Positions 47,121-56,398 are shown, counted from the stretch's first letter. The stretch: 64,000 bases of DNA from Crenalkalicoccus roseus (GCF_004761865.1 NZ_SJDM01000011.1:25370-89369); one strand, 5' to 3'. Notes: generated by a model not told the origin, from the letters alone. A program made the numbers and translations.

Positions 47121-48323
47121 TCAGCGCTCCACCAGCGCGATGCGGGCGTTGTACCAGTTCATGAACAGGCTGATGGACAGGCTGATCGTCAGGTAGACCA
47201 GCATGATGATGGCAATCCCTTCGATCGCTTGGCCGGTCTGGTTCAGCGTGGTGTTGGCGATCGAGACGATGTCCTGGTAGCCGATCGCCACCGCCAGGGA
47301 GGAGTTCTTGGTCAGGTTCAGGTACTGGCTGGTCATCGGCGGCACGATCACGCGCAGCGCCTGCGGCAGCACCACGCGGTTCAGCACCTGCGCCGGGCGC
47401 AGGCCGAGCGCCTCCGCCGCCTCCCACTGCCCCTGCGGCACGGCCAGGATGCCGGCGCGCACGATCTCGGCGATGAAGCCCGCGGTGTAGAGCACGAGGC
47501 CGAGCAGCAGGGCGAAGTATTCGGGCGTGATGGTGGTGCCGCCGCGGAAGTTGAAGCCGCGCAGCACCGGCCAGTCCACCACCCAGGGCGCGCCGAGCGC
47601 CCACCAGACCGCGACCGGCAGCCCCGCCATCAGCAGCAGCGCCACGGGCCAGACGCGGCGCGGCTGCCCGTCCTGCATCTGCCGCGCCCGCGCCCAGCGG
47701 CGGTACAGCCAGGTGCCGACGATGCCGGCCAGGAAGGCCAGCAGCGCCCAGCCATGCGCCGCCTCCCACACCAGCGCCGGCAGCTTCAGCCCCCGGTTGG
47801 AAAGATAGATGCCCTCCACCGGGGTCAGCGCCTGGCGGGGCCCGGGCAGGTTCTGCAGCACCACGTACCAGAACAGGAGCTGCAGCAGCAGCGGCAGGTC
47901 CCGGATCACCTCGACATAGATGCCGGCGAGCTTGGCCAAGAGCCAGTTGCGCGAGAGGCGCGCGATGCCGATCAGCGTGCCGAGGATGGTTGCCAGCACG
48001 ATGCCGACCACGGCCACCTTCAGCGTGTTCAGCAGCCCGACCAGCAGGGCGCGGAAATAGGTGTCGGTCGGGCTGTACTCGATCAGGCTCTCGGCGATCG
48101 GCAGCCCGGCCTCCCGGCTCAGGAAGCCGAAGCCGGTGGCGATGCGCCGGACCTCCAGGTTGTGGACCGTGTTCGACCACAGCCACCACACGATGGCGCC
48201 GATGACGCCGACGACGAGCACCTGCCAGACGATGCCCCGCACCCGCTCGTCGCGCCAGGAAAGGCGCAGCCTCCGCTTCGGCGGGGCGCGGAGCAGGCGG
48301 GGGTCGGTGCTGCTCTGGGACAT
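47121..48323 (-). CDS. aapQ: Amino-acid ABC transporter permease AapQ
   Basis: 400 residues. About eight helices and the permease loop TAGFIAEIVRAGILAVPQGQWEAAEALGLRPAQVLNRVVLPQALRVIVPPMTSQYLN near the C-terminus, as in AapQ/BztB. The N-terminal third carries the large extra periplasmic segment of this subfamily. It follows aapJ after 159 bp that include a strong hairpin, so expression below aapJ is expected. Confidence 0.94.
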   Translation of the reverse strand: MSQSSTDPRLLRAPPKRRLRLSWRDERVRGIVWQVLVVGVIGAIVWWLWSNTVHNLEVRRIATGFGFLSREAGLPIAESLIEYSPTDTYFRALLVGLLNTLKVAVVGIVLATILGTLIGIARLSRNWLLAKLAGIYVEVIRDLPLLLQLLFWYVVLQNLPGPRQALTPVEGIYLSNRGLKLPALVWEAAHGWALLAFLAGIVGTWLYRRWARARQMQDGQPRRVWPVALLLMAGLPVAVWWALGAPWVVDWPVLRGFNFRGGTTITPEYFALLLGLVLYTAGFIAEIVRAGILAVPQGQWEAAEALGLRPAQVLNRVVLPQALRVIVPPMTSQYLNLTKNSSLAVAIGYQDIVSIANTTLNQTGQAIEGIAIIMLVYLTISLSISLFMNWYNARIALVER

Positions 48324-48451
48324 CCCTCGGCCTCCTCTCGCCGGCGCCGCCTCCGCCCGCGCGCGGCGGCGGCACCGGCTTGCCGTTCGCGGAGCGGGGT
48401 CAGGCTTCCGGCCGGTTCCGCCCCTCCGCGCTCCGCTCCTGTCGCGTGCGC

Positions 48452-48474
48452 GGGGGCCGGGCGGTCCGGCCCCC
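48452..48474 (-). terminator. Strong hairpin between aapJ and aapQ
   Basis: Perfect 9-bp stem GGGGGCCGG/CCGGCCCCC with a five-base loop, nine bases past the aapJ stop. No T-run follows. In many ABC operons such a stem after the receptor gene protects its mRNA or attenuates read-through, giving more receptor than permease. Confidence 0.5.
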
Positions 48475-48482
48475 GCCGCGTC

Positions 48483-49529
48483 TCACCGGAAGGGCGGCGC
48501 GTACTGCAGGCCGCCCTCGGTCCAGAGCGCGTTGTGGCCGCGCTGCAGGCCGAGCGGGGCGAGGTTGCGCTGGAAGATCTCGCCGTAATTGCCGACCGCG
48601 CGGATCACCTTGACCGCCCAGTCGTTCTCCACGCCCAGCATGCGGCCGAGATCGCCGGTGCGGCCGAGCATGCGCTGCACCTCCGGCCGCTGGTCCTGCT
48701 GCGCCGCCTGCTCGACATTGGCCTGGGTGATGCCGAACTCCTCGGCCGCGACCAGCAGGAAATGCACCCAGCGCATCAGGTCGGCGAAGCGCGGATCGCC
48801 CTGGCGCACCAGCGGGCCGAGCGGCTCCTTGCTGATCACGTCGGGCAGGATCATGTGGTCGTCCGGCCGCTGCTGGGCGGAGCGTGTGGCGGCGAGACCC
48901 GAGACGTCGGTGGTGTAGGCGTCGCAGCGCCCCGCCAGATAGGCGCCGACCACCTCCTCCAGCCGCTCGATCACAACGGGGCGGAAGTTGATGTTGTGGG
49001 CGCGCGCCCAGTCAGCCAGGTTCTGCTCGGTGGTGGTGCCGGGCTGCACGCAGATGGTGGCGCCGTCCAGCTCCCGCGCGCTGCGAACGCCGAGGTTCGC
49101 CTTCACCATGAAGCCCTGGCCATCGTAGAAGTTGATGCCCGTGAAATCGAAGCCGAGCGAGGTGTCGCGCGACAGCGTCCAAGTGGTGTTGCGGGCCAGC
49201 ACGTCCACCTCGCCCGACTGCAGCGCCGGGAAGCGCGCCTGGGCCGTGGTCGGCACGAAGCGCACCCGGTTCGGGTCCCCGAACAGCGCGGTTGCGAAGG
49301 CGCGGCAGTAGTCTACGTCGAAGCCGCGCCAGACACCCTGCGCGTCGGGCTGGCCGAAGCCGGCGAGACCGGTGTTGACGCCGCAGACCAGCGTGCCGCG
49401 GCTGCGCACCGCGCCGAGGGTATCGGCGGCCGGCGCCTGCTGCGCCCGCGCAATGTCCGGCACGACCAGGGCGAGGCCGAGCGCGGCCACGCCCAGGGCG
49501 CGGCTGAGGATGGGCCCGAAGGGCTGCAT
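48483..49529 (-). CDS. aapJ: Amino-acid ABC transporter substrate-binding protein AapJ
   Basis: 348 residues with a Sec signal (LALVVPDIARAQQ). Landmarks are LVCGVNTGLAGFGQPD, FDVDYCRAFATALFGDPNRVRFVPTT, LQSGEVDVLARNTTWTLSRDTSLGFDFTGINFYDGQGFMV, GRCDAYTTDVSGLAA and ISKEPLGPLVRQGD. It binds acidic, polar and other L-amino acids in the periplasm for AapQMP. ATG 49529 follows GGGAGACGG. It heads the transporter operon. A lone paralogue is at 37745. Confidence 0.94.
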   Translation of the reverse strand: MQPFGPILSRALGVAALGLALVVPDIARAQQAPAADTLGAVRSRGTLVCGVNTGLAGFGQPDAQGVWRGFDVDYCRAFATALFGDPNRVRFVPTTAQARFPALQSGEVDVLARNTTWTLSRDTSLGFDFTGINFYDGQGFMVKANLGVRSARELDGATICVQPGTTTEQNLADWARAHNINFRPVVIERLEEVVGAYLAGRCDAYTTDVSGLAATRSAQQRPDDHMILPDVISKEPLGPLVRQGDPRFADLMRWVHFLLVAAEEFGITQANVEQAAQQDQRPEVQRMLGRTGDLGRMLGVENDWAVKVIRAVGNYGEIFQRNLAPLGLQRGHNALWTEGGLQYAPPFR

Positions 49530-49671
49530 ACTGTCCGTCTCCCTATTCTCTCTCCGCCCGGCGCCTCCCGTGCGGGAGATCATCCCATATCGGTCCGGCA
49601 AATGCTGCGCCAGGGCCGGGGCCGGATCAACTGCCGATCCATGGCGGGCCGGCGCGGGAGCGGCCGGGGCG

Positions 49672-50334
49672 TCACGGCCCGGAGGGCAGCGGCTCGTGGC
49701 GCGGCAGGAGCAGGCGCAACATCGCCCCTTCCGGCACCTCCACCTCCTCGACCGTCCCCCCTCCCTGCCGGGCCAGGGCGCCGAGCGCCTCGCGCGCCGC
49801 CTGGGAGGGCGTGACGCGCAGGCGGAGGGTCAGCTCCGCCATCCCCGCCCGAGGCTCCTTCCCGGGGCGGTTCGCCACCGCGAGGCCAAGCTGCAGGCCC
49901 CGCGCCCGCGTGTCCGCCACCTCGGCGGCAAGGCGCAGCAGCGCGTCGTCGAGCAGGGCGCGGTCGATCAGCACCGGCCAGGCATCCGGCTCGTCCTCCA
50001 CCTCAAGCGCGCCCGGCGTCGGCAGCAGCACCTGCAGCAGCGGGCGCAGCGCCGCCACCGCCTCGGTCAGGGTGACCTCCCCCTCGCCGGGCACGGGGCG
50101 CCGCGCCAGGGAGAGCAGGGCGCGGCTCGTCGCCTCGAAGCGCCGCGCCGCCTCCTGGATGCGGTCGAGCTGGCGCTGCGGCGCCCCCTCGCTCGCGCTG
50201 CGGCGCAGCATCTCCAGATTGGCGAAGATCACGGTCAGGAGGTTGTTGATGTCGTGCTGCACCGGGCGAGCCAGGGTGGCCAGCCGCACCATCCGCTCCG
50301 CCCGCCGGCGCAGGATCGCCCGGTCATCGTCCAT
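49672..50334 (-). CDS. Degenerate histidine kinase/ChpT-like phosphotransferase
   Basis: 220 residues. The HisKA-like helix pair has His27 in VQHDINNLLTVIFANLEML, followed by a second helix (LDRIQEAARRFEATSRALLSLA). The region after about 95 has the spacing of an ATPase domain, but the N-box (RLAAEVADT instead of NxxxNA) and the Gly-rich D-x-G-x-G box are missing. It therefore probably cannot bind ATP and may pass phosphate like ChpT, or act as a scaffold. No signal or membrane segment. ATG follows CAGATG-type weak sites. Confidence 0.6.
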   Translation of the reverse strand: MDDDRAILRRRAERMVRLATLARPVQHDINNLLTVIFANLEMLRRSASEGAPQRQLDRIQEAARRFEATSRALLSLARRPVPGEGEVTLTEAVAALRPLLQVLLPTPGALEVEDEPDAWPVLIDRALLDDALLRLAAEVADTRARGLQLGLAVANRPGKEPRAGMAELTLRLRVTPSQAAREALGALARQGGGTVEEVEVPEGAMLRLLLPRHEPLPSGP

Positions 50335-50427
50335 CTGCCTGCTCCGACCGCTGCCGGAAGCATCTATAGCACCGGCGGGCGGGCGTCGCCTCCCATCCCG
50401 GAACGAGGAGCAGGCCGGCCGCCCCTC

Positions 50428-50841
50428 TCAGCCGCGGCGGAAGAGGGCGCGCAGGCGCCGCGCCTGCCGCCCGCCCCAGGCGAAGATCCGGGCCTCGAGG
50501 GCTTCCAGCCTGCCGGTGGCCACCGGCCAGCGCCGGCGCGCCCATTCCATGCCGCGATGCGCCCAGGGATACTGGTCGCGCAGGACGAACAGGCCAAGGG
50601 CGAGGAACAGGCCGCCCTGCAGCACCGGCAGCACCAAGCCAAGCCCGCCGAGGCCGAGCAGAGCGAAGCCGACCGCCTTACGGGTCCGGGAGGGGCGGCC
50701 AGGCACCGCCTGGCCCGGCAGGCTGGCGGGCAGGGTCGCCGCCCAGGCCACGGGGGCGGGCAGGGACTCGCCGGGCAGGGCGCCGGCCTGCGTCTGGTCG
50801 CGGACCTCGCCGGAGGGCAGCGGCTGGATCGGGTGCATCAT
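50428..50841 (-). CDS. Membrane protein resembling the PGPGW family
   Basis: 137 residues. One or two hydrophobic helices (about 64-97: KAVGFALLGLGGLGLVLPVLQGGLFLALGLFVLRD) are followed by QYPWAHRGMEWARRRWP. This layout of a Gly-rich hairpin and a WA(R/H)R motif resembles PGPGW transmembrane proteins. The N-terminal 60 residues are Pro/Ala-rich and probably disordered. The start is uncertain between ATG 50841 and 50838. Confidence 0.6.
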   Translation of the reverse strand: MMHPIQPLPSGEVRDQTQAGALPGESLPAPVAWAATLPASLPGQAVPGRPSRTRKAVGFALLGLGGLGLVLPVLQGGLFLALGLFVLRDQYPWAHRGMEWARRRWPVATGRLEALEARIFAWGGRQARRLRALFRRG

Positions 50842-50903
50842 CGTCCCCAGGTGGGGCAGCGGCAGCACGGATCCAGCCCGGTCCCCGAAACGGTGCGCCC
50901 GGC

Positions 50904-51875
50904 TCAGTCGAGCCGCAGCCCGAGCCGTTGCACCATCTCCCGCTCATAGGCCGCCTGGCGCAGCGTGACCTCGCGGTAGGCGTCACTGTCGTGGTAGGCC
51001 GCCGGCATGTCGAACTGCGCCCGCACGCGCTCGTTCTCGGGGTGGAACAGCGCCTCCTTGAAGGCGTCGTGCAGGATCCGCACCACGCCGCGGTCCATCC
51101 CGGCCGGGCCGACCAGCCCGTAGGCGGTGGAGACCACCATGTCGAGCCCGAGCTCGCGCAGCGTCGGCACCTCGGGGAAGCGCTCGAAGCGCTGGGCGGT
51201 GAAGACGGCGAGGAGGCGCATCCGCCCCGCCACCACATGCGGCGCCCAGGCGGAGGCGTCGGCCATGCAGTCCACCGTGCCGCCGAGCACCGCCGTCACC
51301 CCCTCGCTGGTGCCGCGATAGGGCACGTGGGTGAGCTGCACGCCAAGGCGGCGCGCCATGTCCTCCATGGCGATGTGCGGCGTGGTGGCGATGCCCGAGG
51401 TGGCGTAGGTGCGCCCGCCCGGCGAGGCCCTGGCGGACTCCATGAACTCGTGGAAGGTCTTCCAGGGCGCGTCGGCCCGCACCGCCAGCCCTGTGACCCA
51501 GCCGCAGAGGCCGATGATGTAGGTGAAGTCGGTCGCCACGTCCCATTGCGGATTCCGCACGAGGTAGGGACGGCGGATGATCGAGAGGTGCATCTGCCCG
51601 ATCGTGTAGCCATCTGGCCGTGCCTCCTTGACCGCGGGTGCGACCAGCGTGCCGCTCGCCCCCGGGCGGTTCTCCACGATCACCGGCTGGCCGAGCGGGC
51701 GCTGCGCGAGCTCCGCCATCGAGCGCATCTGCACGTCCGAGGAGCTGCCCGGAGACCAGGGGTTGATCATGCGTATGGGCCGCTCGGGGAAGCGGGCGGC
51801 GCGGGCGATGCGGGGCGCGGCGAGGCCCGTGGCAAGCAGGCCGAGGGCGACCCGACGGCCCAGGGGTGGGGTCAT
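50904..51875 (-). CDS. Tripartite tricarboxylate transporter (Bug/TTT) substrate-binding protein
   Basis: 323 residues, signal peptide LGLLATGLAAPRIARA. The Bug markers are INPWSPGSSSDVQMRSMAELA, VIVENRPGASGTLVAPAVKEARPDG, VPYRGTSEGVTAVLGGTVDCMADASAWAPHV and YGLVGPAGMD. It is a close relative of the receptor at 53618 (shared PWKTFHEF/PWRTFREF, ADxxxWAP and GPxGMD segments), and the two flank lpd. ATG 51875 follows GGGAGGAA. Confidence 0.92.
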   Translation of the reverse strand: MTPPLGRRVALGLLATGLAAPRIARAARFPERPIRMINPWSPGSSSDVQMRSMAELAQRPLGQPVIVENRPGASGTLVAPAVKEARPDGYTIGQMHLSIIRRPYLVRNPQWDVATDFTYIIGLCGWVTGLAVRADAPWKTFHEFMESARASPGGRTYATSGIATTPHIAMEDMARRLGVQLTHVPYRGTSEGVTAVLGGTVDCMADASAWAPHVVAGRMRLLAVFTAQRFERFPEVPTLRELGLDMVVSTAYGLVGPAGMDRGVVRILHDAFKEALFHPENERVRAQFDMPAAYHDSDAYREVTLRQAAYEREMVQRLGLRLD

Positions 51876-52051
51876 GGCGTGTTCCTCCCGGTTGTGGCGC
51901 GGGCACCATTCGGGGACGCCCGTTCCGCCGTCGGGCAGCATAGGCGGCGCGCCCCGCCCGCAGGAAGGGCCGGCGGGGGAAGGGCTTGCCTGGCGCGCCG
52001 CCAGGGGCCAGTGTCCGCCCCCTCCCGCCCCCAGCGCAGGACCATTCCCGC

Positions 52052-53446
52052 ATGCCCGAGAGCTTCGATGTCATCGTGATCGGCGCCGGCCCTGGCGGCT
52101 ATGTCTGCGCCCTCCGTGCGGCGCAGCTCGGCATGAGGGTGGCCTGCGTGGAGAAGCGGGAGACGCTCGGCGGCACCTGCCTCAACGTCGGCTGCATCCC
52201 CTCCAAGGCGCTGCTGCAATCCTCCGAGCATGTCGAGGAGGCGCGCCACAAGCTCGCCGACCACGGCGTGGTGCTGAACGGGGAGGTGCGCTTCGACCTC
52301 GCCCGCATGCTCGCGCGCAAGGACGAGGTCGTCGCCGCCAACGTCAAGGGCGTGGAGTTCCTGTTCCGCAAGAACAAGGTGACCTGGCTGAAGGGCGAGG
52401 GGCGCATCCTCTCGCCTGGCAGGGTCGCGGTGAACGGCGAGACCTACGAGACGAGGCACATCGTCGTCGCCACCGGCTCGGAGAGCATCCCGCTGCCCGG
52501 CGTGGAGGTGGACGAGCGGCGCATCGTCACCTCCACCGGCGGGCTGGAGCTGGACCGGGTGCCGGGCCACCTCGTCGTCATCGGCGGCGGCTATATCGGG
52601 CTCGAGCTCGGCAGCGTCTGGCGCCGCCTCGGCGCCGAGGTGACGGTGGTGGAGTTCCTCGACCGCATCGTGCCCGGCATGGACGGCGAGGTAGGCAAGG
52701 CCTTCGAGCGCATCCTGACGAAGCAGGGCCTGAAATTCTGCCTGAAGACGAAGGTGACGGGCGCGCGCGCAGGCAATGAGGGCGTGACGCTCACCCTTGA
52801 GCCGGCGGCGGGCGGCCCGGCGGAGGAACTGCGCGCCGACGTCGTGCTGGTGGCGATCGGCCGCCGCCCCTACACCGGGGGCCTCGGCCTCGACGCCGCC
52901 GGCGTGGCGCTGGACGAGCGCGGGCGGGTGCGGGTGGACGCGCACTACGCCACGAACGTGCCCGGCATCTGGGCGATCGGCGACGTCATCGCCGGGCCGA
53001 TGCTGGCCCACAAGGCGGAGGAGGAGGGGGTGGCGGTGGCCGAGCGCATCGCCGGCCAAGCGGGGCACGTGAACTACGAGGCGATTCCCGGCGTGGTCTA
53101 CACCTGGCCCGAGGTCGCCTCCGTCGGGCGGACGGAGGAGCAGCTCAAGGAGGAGGGCGTCGCCTACAAGGCCGGCAAATTCCCCTTCACCGCCAATGGC
53201 CGCGCCCGCGCCATGGGCGACACCGACGGCTTCGTGAAGATCCTGGCCGATGCCGCGACCGACCGCATCCTCGGCGCGCACATCATCGGCCCCGATGCGG
53301 GCACGCTGATCGCCGAACTCGCCCTCGCCATCGAATTCGGCGCCTCCGCCGAGGACGTGGCCCGCACCAGCCACGCCCACCCCAGCCTGAGCGAGGCGGT
53401 GAAGGAGGCGGCGCTCGCCGTCGCCGGCCGGGCGCTGCACATCTGA
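52052..53446 (+). CDS. lpd: Dihydrolipoyl dehydrogenase
   Basis: 464 residues. FAD-binding [10 protein letters not shown], redox pair Cys43-Leu-Asn-Val-Gly-Cys48 ([13 protein letters not shown]), NAD-binding [30 protein letters not shown] and the C-terminal HAHPSLSE that holds the His-Glu pair. It reoxidises lipoyl groups of 2-oxo acid dehydrogenases or the glycine system. It stands alone, between two TTT receptor genes, away from any E1/E2 genes. Confidence 0.95.
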   Translation: MPESFDVIVIGAGPGGYVCALRAAQLGMRVACVEKRETLGGTCLNVGCIPSKALLQSSEHVEEARHKLADHGVVLNGEVRFDLARMLARKDEVVAANVKGVEFLFRKNKVTWLKGEGRILSPGRVAVNGETYETRHIVVATGSESIPLPGVEVDERRIVTSTGGLELDRVPGHLVVIGGGYIGLELGSVWRRLGAEVTVVEFLDRIVPGMDGEVGKAFERILTKQGLKFCLKTKVTGARAGNEGVTLTLEPAAGGPAEELRADVVLVAIGRRPYTGGLGLDAAGVALDERGRVRVDAHYATNVPGIWAIGDVIAGPMLAHKAEEEGVAVAERIAGQAGHVNYEAIPGVVYTWPEVASVGRTEEQLKEEGVAYKAGKFPFTANGRARAMGDTDGFVKILADAATDRILGAHIIGPDAGTLIAELALAIEFGASAEDVARTSHAHPSLSEAVKEAALAVAGRALHI

Positions 53447-53617
53447 TCGGCGCCTGCCCGGGCGGGGAAGGCACGGAAAGGTTGTGCCCGGCGCGGCTTG
53501 ATGCGCGCGGCGGCATGGGCCACCTCTCCCCCCATCCCTGCCGAGGCGGGGCCTGACAACCATGGAACCCGGCTGCCCCGGCAGGGCAGCGGGCGATGCC
53601 GGGAGGAGAGCACCACG

Positions 53618-54616
53618 ATGACCCAAGACGACAAGGCCGCCCGAGCAGGCGCCAGGCTTTCCCGGCGCGGCGCGCTCGGCCTTGCCGCCGCCGCGCTTGC
53701 CGCGCCCGCCATCGCCAGGGCGCAGGGGCGCTTCCCCGAGCGGCCGGTGCGCCTGATCTGCCCCTGGCCGCCCGGCGGCTCCACCGACGGGCAGATGCGC
53801 GCGATCGCCGAGGCCGCGGCTCCGCATCTCGGCCAGCCGGTGATCATCGAGAACCGCCCGGGCGCCACCGGCACCCTCGGCGCGCAGGCGGTGAAGGACG
53901 CGCGGCCGGACGGCTACCTGCTGACGCAGATGCCGATCTCGGTCTTCCGCCTGCCGCACATGACGGACCGCCCCGCCTTCAACCCGGTGGAGGACTTCAC
54001 CTACATCATCCACCTGACCGGCTACCTGTTCGGCGTGGTGGTGCGGGCCGACAGCCCCTGGCGGACCTTCCGCGAGTTCCTGGACTACGCCAAGGCCAAT
54101 CCGGGGCGGGTGAATTACGGCTCGCCGGGCGTCGGCTCCTCGCTGCACATCACCATGGAGCAGATCGCCGAGCGGGAGGGGATCCAGTGGACCCACGTGC
54201 CCTTCCGGGGCGGCGCCGACAACATGCAGGCGACGCTGGCCGGGACGGTGCACGCGACGGCCGATTCCACCGGCTGGGCGCCGCTGGTGGAGGCGGGCCA
54301 GCTTCGCCTGCTCGTGGTCTGGAGCGCGGAGCGCGCCCGGCGCTTCCCCGACGTGCCGACGCTGCGCGAGGTCGGCATCGACATCGTCTCCACCTCTCCC
54401 TACGGCTTCGCCGGGCCGCGCGGCATGGATCCGCAGGTGGTCCGCATCCTGCATGACGCCTTCCACAAGGCGCTGTTCGACCCCCGCCACCTGGAGATCC
54501 TGCAGCGTTTCGACATGGAGCCCGTCTACCTCAACAGCGAGGACTACACCGCCAAGGCGCGGCGCCTATTCCAGGAGGAGGGCGAGATGGTCCGCCGCCT
54601 CGGGCTGCGGGTCTGA
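53618..54616 (+). CDS. Tripartite tricarboxylate transporter (Bug/TTT) substrate-binding protein
   Basis: 332 residues with a Tat-type signal (LSRRGALGLAAAALAAPAIARAQ). The Bug markers are CPWPPGGSTDGQMRAIAEAA, VIIENRPGATGTLGAQAVKDARPDG, VPFRGGADNMQATLAGTVHATADSTGWAPLV and YGFAGPRGMD. It looks like the paralogue of the 50904 gene. ATG 53618 follows GGGAGGAGAG. A strong hairpin follows its stop. Confidence 0.92.
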   Translation: MTQDDKAARAGARLSRRGALGLAAAALAAPAIARAQGRFPERPVRLICPWPPGGSTDGQMRAIAEAAAPHLGQPVIIENRPGATGTLGAQAVKDARPDGYLLTQMPISVFRLPHMTDRPAFNPVEDFTYIIHLTGYLFGVVVRADSPWRTFREFLDYAKANPGRVNYGSPGVGSSLHITMEQIAEREGIQWTHVPFRGGADNMQATLAGTVHATADSTGWAPLVEAGQLRLLVVWSAERARRFPDVPTLREVGIDIVSTSPYGFAGPRGMDPQVVRILHDAFHKALFDPRHLEILQRFDMEPVYLNSEDYTAKARRLFQEEGEMVRRLGLRV

Positions 54617-54626
54617 CGGCCGACGC

Positions 54627-54651
54627 GGGCCGCGGCGCCCTGCCGCGGCCC
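54627..54651 (+). terminator. Hairpin after the TTT receptor gene
   Basis: Perfect 10-bp stem GGGCCGCGGC/GCCGCGGCCC around a five-base loop, 11 bases past the receptor stop. A second GGCCGCGGC-rich inverted repeat lies just beyond. No T-tract is seen. Confidence 0.5.
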
Positions 54652-54711
54652 GGGCATGGCCGCGGCGCCACGGCCGCGGCCTTCCTCGGCCAGGGGGCCG
54701 GCCGGGTGTTC

Positions 54712-54768
54712 ACAATTCTTTGAATACGATGTTCACTCGCGCTCCCATCCGCGAGCGCGAGGCGATTC
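54712..54768 (+). promoter_or_regulatory. AT-rich promoter-like segment before the AAA+ gene
   Basis: TGTTCACAATTCTTTGAA and ATGTTCACTCGCG contain a directly repeated GTTCAC within one of the few AT-rich stretches of the window. A CTCGCG/CGCGAG inverted repeat then lies just ahead of the GTG start. The segment could be a regulated promoter. No known sigma or regulator consensus was matched. Confidence 0.35.
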
Positions 54769-56277
54769 GTGCCCGACAGCATCCTCGACTTCCACGCCGC
54801 CCCGGCCGCCGGCAGCCTGCTGTTCGGCAGCGAGACCTCCCCGCCCCTCTGGCTCTGGCTCGCCCTGGACCCCGAGGAGGTGGACCGGCTGGAAGCGGCG
54901 CTGCTCGACCATCTCCGCTCTCCCCTCTTCCCCGCCCGCATCGGGGAGCGGCCGGTCCGGCGGGGGGATGATGCCGGGCTGCTCGCCTTCGCTGCCGGCT
55001 TCTCCCCCCTGGCGCCGCGCTTCGCCGGAGGGCCGGAGCTGGTGCTGGCCGCCACCCGCATCGTCGCCGAGCGCGGCGGGCCGCTCTGCCGCGAGGCGGC
55101 GCTCGCCTGCATTGAGGCGCTGCAGCACCGCCTGCACGGCGAGGCGCGGGCGCTCGGCGAGGCGGTCTCCTCGCCGGCCCGGCTGCGCCATTTCGTGCTC
55201 GCCGCCCGGCTCGCGGCCGATCTCTGGCTGCGCTTCCTGCCCGGCCCCGACACCGGGCGGGGCATCGCGGCGCGGCTCGCCGAGGTGGTGAGCCTTCCGC
55301 CGCGCCCGGCCACCCCGCCCCCGGGCGCCGCGCCGCCGCAGGAGGCGGCGCCGCCCCATGCCTCCCCTCCGCCGCAGGCCGCCGGGGCGCCGGCCGCCGA
55401 GGTGACGCTGCTGCAGCCCTTCGAGCCGCCGAACGACCGCGCCGAATGGCAGTCCTACCAGCGGCTCACCGCCCCGCTGCCGCTCTGCCGCGTGCCGCGC
55501 GACGCCGCGGCGCGGCTTGCCGCGCTGGCCGAGGCGGCGCCCTCCTTCGCCGCGCCGCTGGCCGAGCTCCGCCGCGCCCTGGCGCTCGCTGCCCATGCCG
55601 GCCGGCCCTCGCCGCGGCTGAAGCCGATCCTGCTGGTCGGCCCGCCCGGCGTCGGGAAGACCTGGTTCGCCCGCCGGGTGGCGCAGGCGCTGGCGCTGCC
55701 CTTCAGCGCGCTGAACCTCGGCGGGGCGACCGACAACCGCTGCCTGCAGGGCACGGCCCGCGGCTGGTCCGCCGCCACCCCGGCCTGGCCGATCGCCGAG
55801 ATGGCCCGGCTCTCCGCGCCCAACCCGCTGTTCTTCCTCGACGAGGTGGAGAAGGCGGGCGGCCAGCGCGACAGCAACGGCCGGGTCCACGACACGCTGC
55901 TGGCGATGATCGAGCCGGAAAGCGCGGCCGCTTGGTTCGACGAATGCCTGCGCACCACCGCCGACCTGCGCCACATCCTCTGGATCATGGCGGCGAACGA
56001 GACGCGCGGCATTCCGGCGCCGCTGCTCTCCCGCCTCTCCGTGCACCAGGTGGAGCCGCCGCCGGCCAGCGCCTTCCCGCGGGTGATGGCGGGGCTGCTC
56101 GAGGGCATCGCCGGCGACCTCGGCTGCACCCCGGCGGAGCTGCCGCCGCTGGAGGAGGAGACGCTGGCGGCGCTGCGCCGCGGCTTCGCCCGCCACCGCA
56201 ACCTGCGCCGGCTGCGGGCGCAGATGGAGGAGTGCCTCGGCTTGGCGGCGGAGGCCGCGCTCGTCGCCTCGCATTGA
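54769..56277 (+). CDS. Orphan AAA+ ATPase (Lon/ClpX-like core without protease)
   Basis: 502 residues from a GTG start. An N-terminal helical domain (about 1-175), a Pro/Ala-rich linker (about 178-212), then an AAA+ core with Walker A GPPGVGKT (291-298), Walker B LFFLDEVEK (about 354-362), sensor 1 in WIMAANET and an Arg in LLSRLS. It ends after the small helical lid (RNLRRLRAQMEECL), with no serine-lysine protease domain. It probably remodels a protein partner. The partner is not evident in the neighbourhood. Confidence 0.8.
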   Translation: MPDSILDFHAAPAAGSLLFGSETSPPLWLWLALDPEEVDRLEAALLDHLRSPLFPARIGERPVRRGDDAGLLAFAAGFSPLAPRFAGGPELVLAATRIVAERGGPLCREAALACIEALQHRLHGEARALGEAVSSPARLRHFVLAARLAADLWLRFLPGPDTGRGIAARLAEVVSLPPRPATPPPGAAPPQEAAPPHASPPPQAAGAPAAEVTLLQPFEPPNDRAEWQSYQRLTAPLPLCRVPRDAAARLAALAEAAPSFAAPLAELRRALALAAHAGRPSPRLKPILLVGPPGVGKTWFARRVAQALALPFSALNLGGATDNRCLQGTARGWSAATPAWPIAEMARLSAPNPLFFLDEVEKAGGQRDSNGRVHDTLLAMIEPESAAAWFDECLRTTADLRHILWIMAANETRGIPAPLLSRLSVHQVEPPPASAFPRVMAGLLEGIAGDLGCTPAELPPLEEETLAALRRGFARHRNLRRLRAQMEECLGLAAEAALVASH

Positions 56278-56398
56278 GGGGAGGGGGGGCCGGCGGCCCC
56301 GCCTGCCTCACATTCCGTTCATGAACCCCGCCCTTTGGTGACGCGCGCGGGCAAAAGGACCGGCAACCCGTCTCGGGGGCGGGCTGTTCTGGCCGGCC

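Noticed and set aside
45978..49814. A 1278-codon open frame on the plus strand opposite aapJQM
   Set aside because: It is the antisense shadow of conserved aap genes, with Gln/His/Arg-rich meaningless translation and no ribosome site.
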